From: Prevotella sp. | Lineage (GTDB): Bacteria; Bacteroidota; Bacteroidia; Bacteroidales; Bacteroidaceae | Assembly: GCA_017554145.1 (NCBI GenBank) | Contig: JAFZIZ010000015.1 | Location: 62,001-126,000 of the forward strand | Reading direction: 5' to 3' | Length of the DNA stretch: 64,000 nt | Shown: positions 31,990 through 40,800 of the stretch, one piece after another | How the letters are laid out: each line of letters opens with the position of its first letter | Numbering within the stretch: position 1 is the first letter of the stretch | The notes under the pieces: model-generated | The model's input: the letters and a program-made list of their open reading frames with translations, nothing else | Database searches by the model: none | What the model was told of the DNA's origin: nothing | Program-made: the position numbers and the translations under genes

Positions 31990-32874
31990 TTATTTCTTCT
32001 TAGGATTAACCTCAATCAGTTCAATCTTGAAGATCAGCATAGAGAAAGGCTTGATGTCTTGACCTTGCTGACGAGAACCATAGGCAAGTTCCTGAGGAAT
32101 ATAAACTTCCCATACAGAACCTGCTGGCATGTGAACGAGAGCCTCTGTCCAACCCTTAATTACCTGGTTGCAACGGAACTCTGTGGGCTCACCACGCTTG
32201 TAAGAGCTATCGAACACCTTACCGTCAATAGTACGTCCCTCATAGTGTACCTTTACGCGAGAGGTATCAGCAGGGATGGCACCGTTACCTTCCTTGATGA
32301 CTTTGTACTGTAAACCACCATCAAGAGTCTTCACACCCTCTTTCTTGGCATTTTCAGCAAGGAACTTCTCACCAGCAGCCTTGTTAGGACCATATTCCTT
32401 CTCCATCGTCTTAGCCTTAATAGACTCCATCAGCTTCTGAGCAACAATCTGGGCAGAGTCAACAGTCATCAAACCACCCTTACCAGTAGTTCCGCTAATG
32501 AAACCAGCCATGAAGTTCTTCAAAGAGATGGTCTTGGTAGAGTCCTCACCAAACAGTTCGTGATTGATACCCTTAACCATCTGATTAGCAATCTGCTGAC
32601 CAATCTGAATACCGGCATAGTAAGCGGCTTTCTTCTTGTCGTCACCAGCGTTAGCACCTTCGTTCAGACCTTTGATAAACTCATCCATGTAGGCAGTGTC
32701 AATATCCAGACGACCTACAAGATAATCCTTTAGACCCTGTGTCTGAGCCATACCGATGGCATAGCTGACAGTATCAACATCACTCTTCAGGTTAGCCTTT
32801 GGAGTGGAATTGCCGCAAGAAAAGAATGTAACTGCGGCTACTGCTGCGAAAACAGCAAATGTAAACTTTCTCAT
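31990..32874 (-). CDS. FKBP-type peptidyl-prolyl isomerase, lipoprotein (copy 2)
   Basis: A protein of 294 residues, the same length and design as copy 1, but the N-terminus has a lipobox (AVTFFSCG, Cys about 20), so it is membrane anchored. The FKBP domain at about 195-290 keeps the same blocks (VKVHYEGRTIDGKVFDSSYKRGEP, VIKGWTEALVHMPAGSVWEVYIP). A tandem duplicate of copy 1 with a different targeting signal. 54 bp separate it from copy 3. Confidence 0.92.
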   Translation of the reverse strand: MRKFTFAVFAAVAAVTFFSCGNSTPKANLKSDVDTVSYAIGMAQTQGLKDYLVGRLDIDTAYMDEFIKGLNEGANAGDDKKKAAYYAGIQIGQQIANQMVKGINHELFGEDSTKTISLKNFMAGFISGTTGKGGLMTVDSAQIVAQKLMESIKAKTMEKEYGPNKAAGEKFLAENAKKEGVKTLDGGLQYKVIKEGNGAIPADTSRVKVHYEGRTIDGKVFDSSYKRGEPTEFRCNQVIKGWTEALVHMPAGSVWEVYIPQELAYGSRQQGQDIKPFSMLIFKIELIEVNPKKK

Positions 32875-32928
32875 TTTTTTTATTTAATTATTTATTTTGT
32901 ATTTCGTTATGACGTTTTATAATACCGT

Positions 32929-33534
32929 TTACATCACTTCGATTAACTCTACATCGAAGATAAGTGCTGCAAAGGGAGGGATAGAACTACCTGCACCGCC
33001 TTCGCCATAAGCCAGACGGTAGGGGATGAAGAAACGGTACTTAGCACCTTCCTGCATCAGTTGCAGACCTTCCGTCCATCCTGCAATGACTTGTTGAAGT
33101 CCGAAGACAGCAGGTTCACCACGCTGTACACTGCTATCAAAGACCGTACCATCGATGAGGAATCCCTCATAGTGACATTTCACACTATCTTTGGCAGAAG
33201 GTTTCTTGCCGTTACCTTCCTTCAGCACCTGATATTGCAATCCGCTGGGTAATGTGATGACACCGTCTTTCTTGGCGTTTTCGGCGAGATATTTCTCACC
33301 AGCCTCTTTGTGTACCTTACCCTGTTCGGAACGTTGCTTGTTGATTTTCTCTTCTTTTGCTGCGAAATACTCTTGCACAATCTGCTGAGCATCACGGTTA
33401 GAAACCTTCAACTCATTGCCTGCAATCACATCCTTGATGGCTGTGGCAAAATCGTCGATGTTCAGTTCTGTAGCACCCATCTGTGCTAACTGATGACCGA
33501 TGCCCAACCCCAGAGCATAACTTACTTTATCCAT
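32929..33534 (-). CDS. FKBP-type peptidyl-prolyl isomerase, no signal peptide (copy 3)
   Basis: A protein of 201 residues starting MDKVSYALGLGIGHQL, which is the point where the helical region of copies 1 and 2 begins after their signal sequences; no export signal is present, so it is probably cytoplasmic. The FKBP domain at about 110-200 has VKCHYEGFLIDGTVFDSSVQRGEP and VIAGWTEGLQLMQEGAKYRFFIP. Shorter and more diverged than the other two. The first gene of the cluster; minus-strand -7 box TATCTTTG at 33584-33577. Confidence 0.92.
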   Translation of the reverse strand: MDKVSYALGLGIGHQLAQMGATELNIDDFATAIKDVIAGNELKVSNRDAQQIVQEYFAAKEEKINKQRSEQGKVHKEAGEKYLAENAKKDGVITLPSGLQYQVLKEGNGKKPSAKDSVKCHYEGFLIDGTVFDSSVQRGEPAVFGLQQVIAGWTEGLQLMQEGAKYRFFIPYRLAYGEGGAGSSIPPFAALIFDVELIEVM

Positions 33535-33643
33535 TCTTTCTCTATATTAAATAATGTATGTGCCTCAAAAACGGCGCAAAGATACAACTATTTTCTGATT
33601 CGAACACCATATTTCCGAAAAAATTAGCATTCTTAAACGTAAA

Positions 33644-33675
33644 GAAGCCCCTTGGCAATATTACCAAGGAGCTTC
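33644..33675 (-). terminator. Terminator of the xpt-permease-rSAM-lipoprotein operon
   Basis: On the minus strand GAAGCTCCTTGG (33675-33664), an 8-nt loop, CCAAGGGGCTTC (33655-33644), followed by TTTACGTTT. It is a 12-bp stem with one G-U pair. Confidence 0.85.
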
Positions 33676-33698
33676 TCATGACTATTGCTGTAAAAGTT

Positions 33699-33968
33699 TT
33701 ACTCTTTGATTTTCTCGTTAAAGGTTGTAGGACGAGGGCCATATACTACCTTGCGTTGTTCCATCTGCTGACGATATTGACCTGCTGCCTTTATCTGATC
33801 CTTCAAACTCAAATTTTCGTTTTGCAGGTATTCGTTCTCTGCTTGGAGAACATTGATTCGCTCCTGAGCTTCTTTATAGGTCTTCTGAGAAACACAAGAA
33901 CCAAAGCCCAAAGCCACGATGATGGCCGAGAGGGCGATATTGATCATATTACGAATCTTTTTCATCAT
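33699..33968 (-). CDS. Small coiled-coil lipoprotein, probable partner of the radical SAM enzyme
   Basis: From the ATG at 33968 it has 89 residues: signal with lipobox (ALGFGSC, Cys about 25), then a heptad-rich coiled coil (QERINVLQAENEYLQNENL) and a short C-terminal tail VVYGPRPTTFNEKIKE. Apart from the lipid-anchored Cys there are no cysteines. Small lipoproteins of this kind next to this type of radical SAM enzyme are, as I recall, a defined pair of families (rSAM/lipoprotein system, TIGR04134 with TIGR04133). The tail with Tyr, Gly and Pro is the likeliest target for modification. It lies 67 bp after the enzyme gene in the same operon. Confidence 0.75.
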   Translation of the reverse strand: MMKKIRNMINIALSAIIVALGFGSCVSQKTYKEAQERINVLQAENEYLQNENLSLKDQIKAAGQYRQQMEQRKVVYGPRPTTFNEKIKE

Positions 33969-34035
33969 ATACGCAAACTTTTTGATTCTGGGTGCTAAAT
34001 TAGTGATTATTCTTGAATGACGTATCAATTAAAGA

Positions 34036-35124
34036 TTATTTAACTGTTTGGTCAACCTCTTGGATGCGTCGCAAGTGACAGAGAATCAGGTTGCCGTTGT
34101 CATCTCTTAAATGCATACCGTTACCTCTACAGTAGCGCCAGTAATGACAATCTTTACATTCACCCGTATGCATCCATTCTCTATTGCGATAAGGGGCATA
34201 GCAATTTTCCCATACCTCCATAAAATCGTCTTCATAAATATTGCCTTGGTTATAGTCGGCACGGATACTGGCACAAGCGGCAATAGAACCGTCTGCCATC
34301 ACAGAGCCTACTGTGATACCTGCCTGACAGTCGAAAAACATCTCTCGCACTTCACCTTCATAACGTCCAAGGAATCCCTCACAACCATAGGAAGCATTAA
34401 TCTTTCCTTCTTGGCGTGTCTGGCGAATGAAGTCAAGCATACCCCTATATTGCTCGTTGCTAATCTGCATCATCGGATCATGGGCGGCACGACCAATAGG
34501 GAAGATAGAGTAGATACGCCAATAGCCGATACCTTTCCCGATAAGATAGTCACGGATAGCAGGCAATTGGTCGTAGTTACGTTGGTTGACACAGGTAACT
34601 ACATCGGAAGCTATCTGCGGATACTTCACGAAGAGGTCTAAAGTCTGGTCGACCATCTGGAAACTCTGTGGATGACGGCGCATCCAGTCATGGTTCTCTT
34701 CCAGTCCGTCCAGACTGACGGTAATGCTGTGCATCCCTGCTTTCCGAAGCGACTCAAAACGTTCAGGAGTAAGGACTAAGCCGTTGGTGACCATTCCCCA
34801 TGGGAAACCTCTCTCGAAGATTCCTTGTCCACAAAGTTCCAGATCATCCCGCATCAAAGGCTCACCACCTGTAATGGTAACGAATACTTTGTGGGGATTG
34901 GTCTTCTGGGCAATGCTGTCAAGTACACGAAAGAAATCCTCACGGGGCATGTCTTTTACCTCTGAGAGCTTCCTACAATCACTTCCACAATGGCGACAAC
35001 TCACATTACAGCGTAAAGTGCATTCCCAGAAAAGTTGTCTAAGGGGATGCTCCTTACGGATATTCTTACTGATATGTGTCGCTAACTCGAGAGCGATGCG
35101 CTTACGGAAAGTCAGTTCACTCAT
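34036..35124 (-). CDS. Radical SAM/SPASM enzyme of a putative rSAM/lipoprotein system
   Basis: A protein of 362 residues. The 4Fe-4S SAM-binding cysteines are in ECTLRCNVSCRHC (CxxxCxxC, about 39-46). ITGGEPLMRDDL and SLDGLEENHD follow the radical SAM barrel. A C-terminal SPASM-like region (about 240-350) has cysteines in CEGF, CQAG, CASI, then CKDCHYW..C....C. SPASM members modify peptides or proteins. With the small lipoprotein next door it matches my recollection of the Bacteroidota rSAM/lipoprotein pair (TIGR04133). Target and chemistry are unknown. It overlaps the xanthine permease gene by 8 nt. Confidence 0.85.
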   Translation of the reverse strand: MSELTFRKRIALELATHISKNIRKEHPLRQLFWECTLRCNVSCRHCGSDCRKLSEVKDMPREDFFRVLDSIAQKTNPHKVFVTITGGEPLMRDDLELCGQGIFERGFPWGMVTNGLVLTPERFESLRKAGMHSITVSLDGLEENHDWMRRHPQSFQMVDQTLDLFVKYPQIASDVVTCVNQRNYDQLPAIRDYLIGKGIGYWRIYSIFPIGRAAHDPMMQISNEQYRGMLDFIRQTRQEGKINASYGCEGFLGRYEGEVREMFFDCQAGITVGSVMADGSIAACASIRADYNQGNIYEDDFMEVWENCYAPYRNREWMHTGECKDCHYWRYCRGNGMHLRDDNGNLILCHLRRIQEVDQTVK

Positions 35125-36445
35125 TCGTTTCTTCTATCGTTTGTGCCTTTGTTTTGTCTTTAGGCAGGATGAGGTTGAGAATGACAGCCAATAAGAAGAC
35201 AACGGCAACACAGTTCTCTGCAAACACAGTCTGTACCATCTTCGGGAAGATGGAGAACATACCTGCTGCTTGTGTGAATCCAAGTCCCACGCTAAGCGAC
35301 ATAGCGACAATTATCATGTTACGGTCACTGAAACCACAGTTGGCCAGCATACGGAAACCTGCAAACATGATAGAACCGAACATCATGATGGTACAACCAC
35401 CCAAAACAGCCTGGGGAATCGTGGTCAAAATAGCACCAACAGCAGGGAAGATACCGCCTAAGATCATGATACAGGCACCTGTGGCGATAGCAAAGCGGTT
35501 GACAACCCTCGACATAGCCGCCAATCCCACGTTCTGACTGAATGAGGTAATAGGGGTACAACCGAAGAGTCCTGCGATACTGCTCACGAAACCGTCGCAC
35601 GAGACACTAGCCCCTAATTCTTTCTTATGGGTAGAACGATTGAGGGCACTCGAACAAAGAGCACTGGTATCACCAATGGTCTCTGTGGCAGAAACCATAT
35701 AGATGGCGAGGATAGAAAGGAAAGCCCCTACCTCGAACTCTGGTTTGAAAGGCATGAAATTAGGTAAGGAAACAATTCCTGTGTTCTGCAATCCAGAGAA
35801 GTCTACCATTCCCATACAGACAGCAAGGATATAACCTGCTATCAAACCAATCAGGACAGACAGAGAACGAAGGAAACCCTTGGCAAAGATTTGGAAGCCC
35901 AAACATACTAACAACGTGAACGTACCTACAATCCAATTGTTCATTGAACCGAAATCAGCAGCCCCTTGTCCACCGGCAAACGAATTGGCACCGATGGGCA
36001 ACAGTGAGAAACCGATGGCGGTTACTACAGTTGCGGCAACTATATGTGGAATGAGTTTTGTCCAGTAATTGGGGAATAGTCCTAAGAGTCCTTCAATGAT
36101 ACCACCAAGGATAACAGCACCCATCAACACACCCATTCCCTGAGCCGTAGCAATGGCAAGGGAAGCAGAGAGGAATGTGAAACTGATACCCATGACAATG
36201 GGCAGACGAGAACCAATGCGCCAGATGGGATATAACTGTATCAGTGTACCGATACCTGCGATAATCATACAGTTCTGTATTAGTGTTGCACTAACAGCAG
36301 AGTCTATTCCTACCACATTGGCAAGGATAATAATCGGTGTGATATTGGCAACGAACATCGCCAATACATGTTGCAGTCCGAAAGGAATGGCTTGTACCAA
36401 AGGTACCCTGCCGTCCAATTGGTAAAGTTTGCTTTTGTTTTCCAT
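35117..36445 (-). CDS. Xanthine/uracil-type NCS2 permease
   Basis: A polytopic inner-membrane symporter of 442 residues, with about 12-14 hydrophobic helices. Family landmarks: FGLQHVLAMFVANITPI at the start, ATVVTAIGFSLLPIGANSFAGG, and the signature region SATETIGDTSALCSSALNR with the substrate-binding Glu. It follows xpt by 6 bp, so xanthine is the best guess for the substrate: import and immediate phosphoribosylation. The downstream overlap with the radical SAM gene joins purine salvage and the rSAM pair in one transcript. Confidence 0.92.
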   Translation of the reverse strand: MENKSKLYQLDGRVPLVQAIPFGLQHVLAMFVANITPIIILANVVGIDSAVSATLIQNCMIIAGIGTLIQLYPIWRIGSRLPIVMGISFTFLSASLAIATAQGMGVLMGAVILGGIIEGLLGLFPNYWTKLIPHIVAATVVTAIGFSLLPIGANSFAGGQGAADFGSMNNWIVGTFTLLVCLGFQIFAKGFLRSLSVLIGLIAGYILAVCMGMVDFSGLQNTGIVSLPNFMPFKPEFEVGAFLSILAIYMVSATETIGDTSALCSSALNRSTHKKELGASVSCDGFVSSIAGLFGCTPITSFSQNVGLAAMSRVVNRFAIATGACIMILGGIFPAVGAILTTIPQAVLGGCTIMMFGSIMFAGFRMLANCGFSDRNMIIVAMSLSVGLGFTQAAGMFSIFPKMVQTVFAENCVAVVFLLAVILNLILPKDKTKAQTIEETNE

Positions 36446-36451
36446 TGTAGT

Positions 36452-37021
36452 TTATTTCAATTTTATTTGATTATTCTCCAACGACTCGATGATAGCCAAC
36501 GACTCGATACGCCTGATGCCTGCCCCATGCAATACTTTCCTGCCCTGCTGGAATTCTTTTTCGATGATGAAACCCATTCCTACAATTTCGGCTCCTGCCT
36601 GACGACACAGGTCGATGATACCCAATCCGGCATTACCATAGGCAAGGAAGTCATCGACAAACAGCACTCTATCGTTACTTGTCAGGTAATCGCGACTGAC
36701 GGTCAAAGGGTACTCACGCTGCTTGGTAAATGAATGCACTGTCGATTCATAGAACTCACCCATCGTAGAAGGTTTTTTCTTCTTGGCGAAGACCACAGGG
36801 AGTTCCATCAGATAACCCAGCATAATAGCAGGTGCAATTCCTGATGCTTCTACTGTCACGATCTTATTAATATCCTCGTCGGCAAAGCGTCGGATAAACT
36901 CAATGGCAATCTGTTTCATTAGATAAGGGTCCATCTGATGATTGATGAAACGGTCTACTTTCAAGATGCCGCCCTCTAAGCAACGACCATCTTGCATGAT
37001 TCTGTCGCGTAATACTTTCAT
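36452..37021 (-). CDS. xpt: Xanthine phosphoribosyltransferase
   Basis: Converts xanthine and PRPP to XMP in purine salvage. The 189 residues match the Xpt family. The PRPP motif is [17 protein letters not shown] (about 126-142); [20 protein letters not shown] and [12 protein letters not shown] are typical of Xpt rather than other PRTases. It heads the operon with a permease. The minus-strand -7 box TATTTTTG is at 37049-37042, about 20 nt before the ATG, so there is no room for the purine riboswitch that controls xpt in Firmicutes. Confidence 0.95.
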   Translation of the reverse strand: MKVLRDRIMQDGRCLEGGILKVDRFINHQMDPYLMKQIAIEFIRRFADEDINKIVTVEASGIAPAIMLGYLMELPVVFAKKKKPSTMGEFYESTVHSFTKQREYPLTVSRDYLTSNDRVLFVDDFLAYGNAGLGIIDLCRQAGAEIVGMGFIIEKEFQQGRKVLHGAGIRRIESLAIIESLENNQIKLK

Positions 37022-37058
37022 AGTGATGTTGTTTATTTTTGCAAAAATACAAAATATT

Positions 37059-37086
37059 TCTCAATTCTCAATTGTCAACTCTCAAT
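37059..37086. repeat. 7-nt repeat between xpt and the sirtuin gene
   Basis: TCTCAAT, TCTCAAT, TGTCAAC, TCTCAAT at an exact 7-nt period, lying between the divergent promoters of xpt (-7 at 37042-37049) and the sirtuin (-7 TAATTTTG at 37094-37101). Confidence 0.75.
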
Positions 37087-37124
37087 TATTTATTAATTTT
37101 GCAGGAAATATAAATCATAAGCTT

Positions 37125-37817
37125 ATGAAGAAGATAGTAGTATTAACTGGTGCCGGTATGTCGGTAGAGAGTGGACTGAAAACCTTCCGTGATGCCGACG
37201 GTTTGTGGGAGAATTACCCTGTACAGAAAGTAGCGACCCATGAAGGATGGTTGGAAGACCCTACGTTGGTAACGAACTTCTATAACATGCTACGTAAGAA
37301 GTGCTGGGGTGTACAACCCAATGAAGGACATCGCTTAGTGGCAAAACTGGAAGAGAAATACGATGTGACGGTCGTCACGCAGAATGTCGACAATCTTCAC
37401 GAGATGGCAGGTTCCAGTAAGGTCATTCATCTGCATGGTGAGTTGATGAAGGTATGTTCGAGCCGTGATGTCGATGATCCCCGCTATCAAATCACGTTAA
37501 CACCAGAGAATTGTGAGGTAGAGCCTGGCACAAAGGCAGGCGATGGCTCATTGCTTCGTCCGTTCATCGTCTTCTTCGGTGAAGGCGTGCCTATGATCAG
37601 TGCCGCTGCTGCCGAGGCTCAAGAGGCTGATATCTTTATCATCATCGGCACTTCCTTAGTAGTATATCCAGCCGCCAGTCTTATCCATTATGTGCGCCCA
37701 GGCGTTCCTGTTTATCTCATCGACCCTAATCCTATCTCTGCAGGCAACAATGTCACTCAGATACAAAAAGGAGCCAGCGAAGGTATGAAGGAACTCTCCG
37801 AAATCTTGATGAAGTAA
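37125..37817 (+). CDS. NAD-dependent protein deacylase, sirtuin family
   Basis: From the ATG at 37125 it has 230 residues; a longer frame would include the promoter. Sir2 blocks: VVLTGAGMSVESGLKTFRD (NAD site), TQNVDNLHEMAG with the active-site His in HLHGELMKVC, FGEGVP, IIIGTSLVVYPAA and LIDPNP. Between HLHGE and LRPFIVFFGE only two cysteines are present, so the usual zinc-binding Cys4 is missing, as I believe is common in Bacteroidota members. It probably removes acyl groups from protein lysines. Confidence 0.92.
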   Translation: MKKIVVLTGAGMSVESGLKTFRDADGLWENYPVQKVATHEGWLEDPTLVTNFYNMLRKKCWGVQPNEGHRLVAKLEEKYDVTVVTQNVDNLHEMAGSSKVIHLHGELMKVCSSRDVDDPRYQITLTPENCEVEPGTKAGDGSLLRPFIVFFGEGVPMISAAAAEAQEADIFIIIGTSLVVYPAASLIHYVRPGVPVYLIDPNPISAGNNVTQIQKGASEGMKELSEILMK

Positions 37818-37838
37818 TCATTAAATAAAGAGAAAATA

Positions 37839-37869
37839 AATAGCGGCAGCCCTAAGGACTGCCACTATT
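37839..37869. terminator. Bidirectional terminator between the sirtuin and SusD-fusion genes
   Basis: AATAG-c-GGCAG-c-CC-taa-GG-a-CTGCC-a-CTATT (37839-37869): a stem with two mismatches and a 3-nt loop. T-rich sequence follows on the minus side (TTATTTTCTCTTT). It sits in the 69-bp convergent gap. Confidence 0.7.
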
Positions 37870-37886
37870 ACTATGATAGAGGATGA

Positions 37887-40800
37887 TTAATATCCAGGAT
37901 TCTGTATAGCATATTCGTTGCGTTCCAATTCTTTCTCAGGAATAGGCAACAACAACTTCTTAACATCGAAGTTCCAATTACGATAGGTATGCCACTCAGT
38001 AGTTGATGGATTTGCAGAACCAACACCCTTTGGATAGTTGCATTCCATGTGGGCCTCCATAAAGCCTAAGCGCTGGAGGTCTGCTTTGAGGCACCACTCA
38101 GAATTGAATTCCTTACGACGTTCCTGACCTAAAGCAACCTGCCATACCTCTGCTTTTCCTTGGAATGGCTTACACAAGGTCTCATTGTTAACCTTCAAGC
38201 CCTCCTTAGTCATACGTGTATAGTAAGACTTCGCATCTTCAACGTTAACAGGTTGTCTGGTAAACGGGACAGGATATTCTGTAATTTGTTTAGATGGGTC
38301 TGACCAAGCGTTGGCATAGTAATCTGCCAACTTATTGAAATATCCAATGTGGTCTTGATCAACCAGATTAGCCTCCATCTCACCATAAGCGCGATGCCTG
38401 ATCTGATCAAGAATAGCCCATGCGTCAGCATCGTCGCCACCATTTAGGCGGAACAGGCATTCGGCATAATCCATCAGGATGCCAGCATAACGCTTGAAGT
38501 AATGGTGAACAGGAGAATAGGAGGAATTACCATACCAACTTGCTCTTTTCAGACGCCAGAGTTTCGTTGACCAAACGCCAGGGGCGTGTCCTTCACCCCT
38601 ATCATAAAAATATCCTTTTGAGGGAGCAATAGTTTCTTGCGTATAGGGGTTCCTTCCATAACAGTAGCCTGAACGGTATGCCTGCGGAAGGGCATCTACA
38701 GGAAGTGTACAGAGTGAAGCGTCTCGACGTTTGTCACCTTGCTCAAAGAGGAAGTACAATTCCCACGACAAGAATTCTGAACCCCATCCGCCACAAAAAG
38801 GATTTGCAGCATAGAAAGCATTATAGTTCCAGTCGTTTCTGGACCATGCACCAAGAGCGGGATCGGGGTCCATCTCATTGGCAAACTGCCAGATAGCCTC
38901 CTTCGGCCATTGTATATCGCCATCCCATAGTGTAGAGTAGGAAGGAGCCAATTCATAGTAACCACTGTCGATAATCTGTTTCAGAGCACTTGCTGCTAAT
39001 TGGATGTTCTCCTTATCATACCCATTCTTATAGGCCTTCCAGAGATAGGCTTCTGCCAGATAAGCCAGTGCCATACCTTTGGTACAGCGTCCCAGTTTGT
39101 TGTCACGAGGTTGCCAGCTAAGTTTATCAGCGGCAAATTTCAAATCCTCGATAATGAAGTCCCACATCTCATCGTCTGATGCTGGATATTCTTTGTTTTG
39201 GATGTTGATTGGTGTTTCTCCTGCAACACGCAAAGGAACACGTCCCCAGTTTTGTGCGAGATAGATATAAAGACTGCCACGAAGAGCACGTGCCTCTGCT
39301 TCAAGGGTAGTATTTGGAGTTACTTGAAGATCTGCCAGGAATTCATTGATAAATCCAATCATGTAAGAAGGAGTATCAAAGGAACTGAGCAAATCAGAAG
39401 ATAAACTTGAATAATTCTGCTTATTCCAATCCTGATCCCATCCTGTTGCCTGTGTATCAAGGGTCGGATGAGTACCGGTATACATCTGCAGTTTATAGAA
39501 GAAATCACTAGCAATTGCGTAGTCACCACCTTTACATCCGTATTTGATATACAGGTCATAGACTTGCTCCATTTCATCGATAATTTCATTAGTAGATGGT
39601 TTCGGCTGTACGATACCTAGACCATCAATGACGAGACCAGTATTACCTTCCTCTAATCCAAGGGAACCCAGTGTATTTTCACCATAAGCAGAAATCAGTG
39701 CATAATAGAGGTCAAAGTTGTTGAATACTTTCTCTGCTGCCTCTGTATCCATCTGTTTCAGAAGTGCTTTCGTTTGCTCACTCTCTACAGTTTCTGCTCC
39801 TTCTTTGATAAACTTCTGCAACAGCGGGAAGGTTACTTTAAAGATACTGGCAAATTTTTCCTTTGCAGATAAATCCTCGCTTCCATAAACATCTTTGAAG
39901 AAACTTAAATATTGAGAATAAGTTTTTTTAGCATCATTAGGGTCAACAATTTTTTCATCCCAATTATCATAACTATATAGATAGGATATAAAATCATAAT
40001 AGAACTGGTCTTGTACTTCGTTTCCACCATTCTTCAGGATATTGATGATGTCAGAGACAACGATCGCCATGTTAGTCCTGGTCACGTTATACAGCTGCAT
40101 GAAAGAATCATCTTTCGGACCGGCAATCATGACGACATCTTCGTTGGTGCTCAAATCCAACGCTACGTCGGAAATCATGGTTTCTTCATATTCACTTCCT
40201 CCGGAAACATTACTGCCAGTGATGAAGGCCTTGATGTCGGCCCAGGTGGTATTCGAGTCAACAAAGCGACTGATACGTACAGGAGAAAGGACACGGCAAC
40301 CATAAGAATCATAGTTGACAATATCCATACGTCCGTCAAGCATCTTACGTCCCACCTTGACAGCGCTATAGCTCAGCCTGTTCTTGTTCCATACGTCGAA
40401 GACGCCCTTGACGCCCTTGACAGTTCTGTTTTTCTTCAGGAATACCAACAGATCACCTTTAACTGTCACCTCGGCCTTCGTCAGACTCTTCACATCGATG
40501 GAGACATCGGCTGCAGCGGCTCTGAGAGCGGCAGCTCTACGTGAGCTGTTAACAGATTCTTTCAATCCACTCAGACTGGCCACCTTCTTCACAGCTGCGT
40601 CGAACTCACTTTCGATATCGTCCATGTTCAGGTATTTGTTCTTCACGATGCTGCGGTCAATGGCCTTCGCCATCTCGTCGGTCTCTGGCAGTTCGGCAAT
40701 GAGTCTCTTCATCTGAGCCATTGCATCGTCAGGCATACCTTGGAAGATACTGGAGAACATCGGTAGCAACATAGAGACGGCTGTCTCCTTCGCATTCAGG

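Noticed and set aside
37022-37058. Possible purine riboswitch before xpt
   Set aside because: The leader between the -7 box and the ATG is only about 20 nt; no aptamer fits.
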